A DNA stretch of 64,000 bases. It comes from Alishewanella aestuarii B11 (GTDB lineage: Bacteria > Pseudomonadota > Gammaproteobacteria > Enterobacterales > Alteromonadaceae). This document shows, one piece after another, positions 61,698-64,000 of this stretch. Under the pieces are notes generated by a model, which made no database searches, had not been told where the DNA came from, and saw only the letters and a list, made by a program, of their open reading frames with translations. Position 1 is the first letter of the stretch. Each line of letters starts with the position of its first letter. The translations under genes were made by a program, and so were the position numbers. The stretch covers positions 62,001-126,000 of the forward strand of contig NZ_ALAB01000027.1 in assembly GCF_000280055.1 (NCBI RefSeq), in the 5' to 3' direction.

Positions 61698-64000
61698 GGA
61701 TTACTTAACTCCCGCCAGGATACCCTGCCGCGTAAAAATTCCAGATCAACATTGACATCAGCAATACGGGTGTCTGCCAAGCCAACAATCATTTTGTTGT
61801 CAAAAAACACCGGCTCACTCGGCATACCATCAAAGCGGATCGCACTGACAACGGTAAGTTCACCGTTGTTAACACCGGGAATACTGATCGAGTCGTTGCC
61901 GTCAAAGGTACCATCATTGTTACGATCAAAGAAATTGTAACGTAAACGACTACCACTGTAAGGGTCAACCGACATTACCCAGCCGCTACCTTGCGGATTA
62001 CACAGGTTATCACCGGGAATAATGCTGTTTACCACCATCGCATTACCAACCAATTGTGGCCGGTTTACGATCCGCTCCCGCTGATCACCCAAATCAATAA
62101 ACCAGCCCCGCTTCGTCGTCATATCATTAGGTGCGCCCAGTTCAATGACACGAGCATTGCTTTGCTCACCCAGGATTTTCCGCTCCTGTAGTTCACTACG
62201 GCTGGTAATTTTGGCACCGTCCCGGATCCCGTACCAGGTATTCAGGCTACTGGTCAGCGGGTCCTCTTCTGACAACATCCGCCCGGTGCCGAAGTTAACC
62301 CAAAGATAACCGGTCTTCGGATCCGAACTCAGAGTCAGGCCGCCGGTAACAGGTTGGCGCACCCCGTTCTTATCCTTCGCAACAAATAGTGGATCACCAC
62401 CGTAAGCCACTGCCCAGCTTGCTGCGCTACTGGAAGATAAGTCAAACTTCCAGATATTGCCCTGCAGATCGCCCACAAAAAACCAATCCGTAATACCATC
62501 ACCGTTAGCATCCCAACCTTCAACCTGACCAGTACCATTATTTAAGGCAGTGCCAGCATCCAGCTTACGTAACACCTCACCGGTTTCCAAATCAATAACC
62601 AATAAACCGGCCTTGTTGGCGCTATTGTTATAACCATACCCAACCACTACGGCCCATTTATCGTTATTTAAACGTGCGACCACGGGTTTACTGGTTGTGA
62701 TACCTAACTCGGGAAAGCTCTTATCCCAAAGCACCTTTTCAGCGGCATTGGTTGTTAATGCAACAGGTGAAGTAACATCTATTGCAAACAGACCTGTACC
62801 ACCACGGCCTAAAGAACCTATCAAAACCGTTTTCCAGCTACCGCCAAGGTAAACGTCAAAAGCAACCGGAGAGCCATCAACGAAGTAGCGATGTTCATAC
62901 TCTACACTGGCATAATCTGCCAGATTAGCCGCAGGCGTAAGCACAGAGGCAGGTACATAGGCCATAATTTCAGTACCTGAGGTGGCATTAAAAGCATGCA
63001 ACATACCATCGTTAGCCCCCACATAAACCACCGCAGACCTGCTCTGTTGTGCGGCAAGAAAGTCCCGATAACTACTGGCACCAGCCCAGTTATAACGTTG
63101 GAAATTACGGTTCACCGGATTAGCTACATATAGCGGTGACGAATTGGCAATATCCCCTAATACACTAACCCGTTTTCTAAACTGGGCATTGTCTCCCACT
63201 TCTTTGCTCTGATCACCACGCAGGTAGTCAATCAGGTCATCGTTGCCACTTAGTGCATTGCCATCAGCATTAACATTAGCTTTAGTGAACACCGCTGCAC
63301 CGGCATTATTACGTTTACCAAAAATAATATTTCTGCTGCCCCACGCCGGGAAATTGGCTTCCCAGACCGGAACGGCAGGATCATCGATGTTGAAGGACTT
63401 TAGGGCCCCACTCCATTCACCCGAATTAAAACTGCCCTGAAATACAAAATTATCCGCTTGGGTTGAGGTGGTTGTACCGGCCAGGTTCGAGGCAGACGCC
63501 ACCCGGTCCTGAATTGCCCTTAGCGTCGCCTCCAATCTGCGGGCAAAATCATCCGGGTTATCTGCGGTAAAGAAACCACCACGGCCATTGACTGCCGCAT
63601 GTAGCAGGTCATCCAACTTAGCCGCATTAGTAGTTGGGTTGTTCCAGGTAACACTGGCGCCACTACTAATCGCATTAAAAGCTGTTGTCGGATTAACTGA
63701 GCCGGTTACACCTAAACCGACGCCAAAAGTCACCATATGTTGCCAGAATGCCGGATTAATGGTACTGGTTGGCACCCGGTTTTCCAGATCTGGGCGTAAA
63801 TCGCGGTTCCAATAGTACATGGCGACATCAGCCAGCGTATTACTATGGCCATCGGAAAATGGCGATCTCGGTTGATACTGATATTGCAGCCCATCAGGAC
63901 CTGTGATTAAAGGGCCGGTATTACCATCGACATTGGCTCTGGCGGCGGTGGTGGTTGCTTCAGCATCATTCCAGTAACCATCGGTCATCAGGATGGTAAA
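61694..64000 (-). CDS. pilY1: Type IV pilus tip adhesin PilY1 (N-terminus beyond the window)
   Basis: This open frame runs past base 64000; the last visible upstream residues are FTILMTDGYWN, part of a VWA-like domain. About 768 residues are visible. The C-terminal PilY1 beta-propeller has SAVVYVGANDGMLHAFNATSG, GSLGRGGTGLFAIDVT, the Ca-binding loop DANGDGITDWFF, and DRNNDGTFDGND. PilY1 sits at the pilus tip and controls retraction, adhesion and surface sensing. The first Met inside the window (63988) is not the true start. Confidence 0.93.
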   Translation of the reverse strand, partial: FTILMTDGYWNDAEATTTAARANVDGNTGPLITGPDGLQYQYQPRSPFSDGHSNTLADVAMYYWNRDLRPDLENRVPTSTINPAFWQHMVTFGVGLGVTGSVNPTTAFNAISSGASVTWNNPTTNAAKLDDLLHAAVNGRGGFFTADNPDDFARRLEATLRAIQDRVASASNLAGTTTSTQADNFVFQGSFNSGEWSGALKSFNIDDPAVPVWEANFPAWGSRNIIFGKRNNAGAAVFTKANVNADGNALSGNDDLIDYLRGDQSKEVGDNAQFRKRVSVLGDIANSSPLYVANPVNRNFQRYNWAGASSYRDFLAAQQSRSAVVYVGANDGMLHAFNATSGTEIMAYVPASVLTPAANLADYASVEYEHRYFVDGSPVAFDVYLGGSWKTVLIGSLGRGGTGLFAIDVTSPVALTTNAAEKVLWDKSFPELGITTSKPVVARLNNDKWAVVVGYGYNNSANKAGLLVIDLETGEVLRKLDAGTALNNGTGQVEGWDANGDGITDWFFVGDLQGNIWKFDLSSSSAASWAVAYGGDPLFVAKDKNGVRQPVTGGLTLSSDPKTGYLWVNFGTGRMLSEEDPLTSSLNTWYGIRDGAKITSRSELQERKILGEQSNARVIELGAPNDMTTKRGWFIDLGDQRERIVNRPQLVGNAMVVNSIIPGDNLCNPQGSGWVMSVDPYSGSRLRYNFFDRNNDGTFDGNDSISIPGVNNGELTVVSAIRFDGMPSEPVFFDNKMIVGLADTRIADVNVDLEFLRGRVSWRELSNP

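Overview
The window reads as chromosomal DNA of a Gammaproteobacterium of the Alteromonadales type (Rheinheimera/Alishewanella/Shewanella-like). The grounds are the gene order recN-bamE-rnfH-ratA-smpB-ssrA, the E. coli-like tmRNA with tag ANDETYAIAA, large TonB-dependent receptors, a Dld-II-like lactate dehydrogenase, and type IV pilus minor pilin genes. The genus is inferred from gene content and cannot be proven from the window.

Layout. (1) 1-2120, minus strand: a small cassette encoding a nucleotidyltransferase (partial), an HprK-like kinase, a PqqD-like protein and a Tat-exported protein of unknown function. It is probably a protein or peptide modification system. (2) 2303-7038: M48 lipoprotein protease, dnaJ, dnaK with a sigma-32 promoter, and luxS. 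(3) 7078-11464: a phosphorelay of response regulator, multi-PAS histidine kinase, and Hpt-REC-GGDEF diguanylate cyclase. (4) 11500-38192: a pectin/galacturonate utilisation locus. Minus-strand genes run kduD-kduI-TRAP transporter-iclR-lacI, then GH28 polygalacturonase-uxaA-uxaC-uxuB-like-eda-kdgK-gapN-dld. Plus-strand genes run TonB receptor-GH105-pectinesterase-rhamnogalacturonan acetylesterase. Five copies of a LacI-type operator (consensus TTGCCACCGGTGGCAA) tie three transcription units together. (5) 38238-45241: grpE, hrcA, nadK, recN (two LexA boxes), bamE, rnfH, ratA, smpB, ssrA. (6) 45671-51298: a LuxI-like acyltransferase of the PEP-CTERM type, a membrane hydrolase, a DUF1543 protein, and a probable zinc-uptake locus (FtsX-like permease, ABC ATPase, DUF3299, His-rich DUF2796 protein). 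(7) 51423-55800: three photolyase/cryptochrome genes of different clades in one operon. (8) 55829-57139: glnB and nadE, divergent. (9) 57279-64000: type IV pilus minor pilin genes, ending inside pilY1.

How it fits together. Secreted pectin enzymes (polygalacturonase, pectinesterase, acetylesterase, unsaturated-uronyl hydrolase) supply oligogalacturonides and uronates. These are imported by the TonB receptor and TRAP transporter. KduI/KduD and UxaC/UxuB-like/UxaA convert them to KDG, KdgK and Eda split this to pyruvate and glyceraldehyde 3-phosphate, and GapN oxidises the latter with NADP. This locus, with luxS and the phosphorelay, lies between dnaK and grpE, which are neighbours in relatives such as Pseudomonas. 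Heat-shock promoters (CTTGAA..CCCC type) precede dnaK, grpE and hrcA, and a perfect one precedes the tmRNA gene.

No CRISPR array, insertion sequence, prophage, rRNA or tRNA gene was seen.
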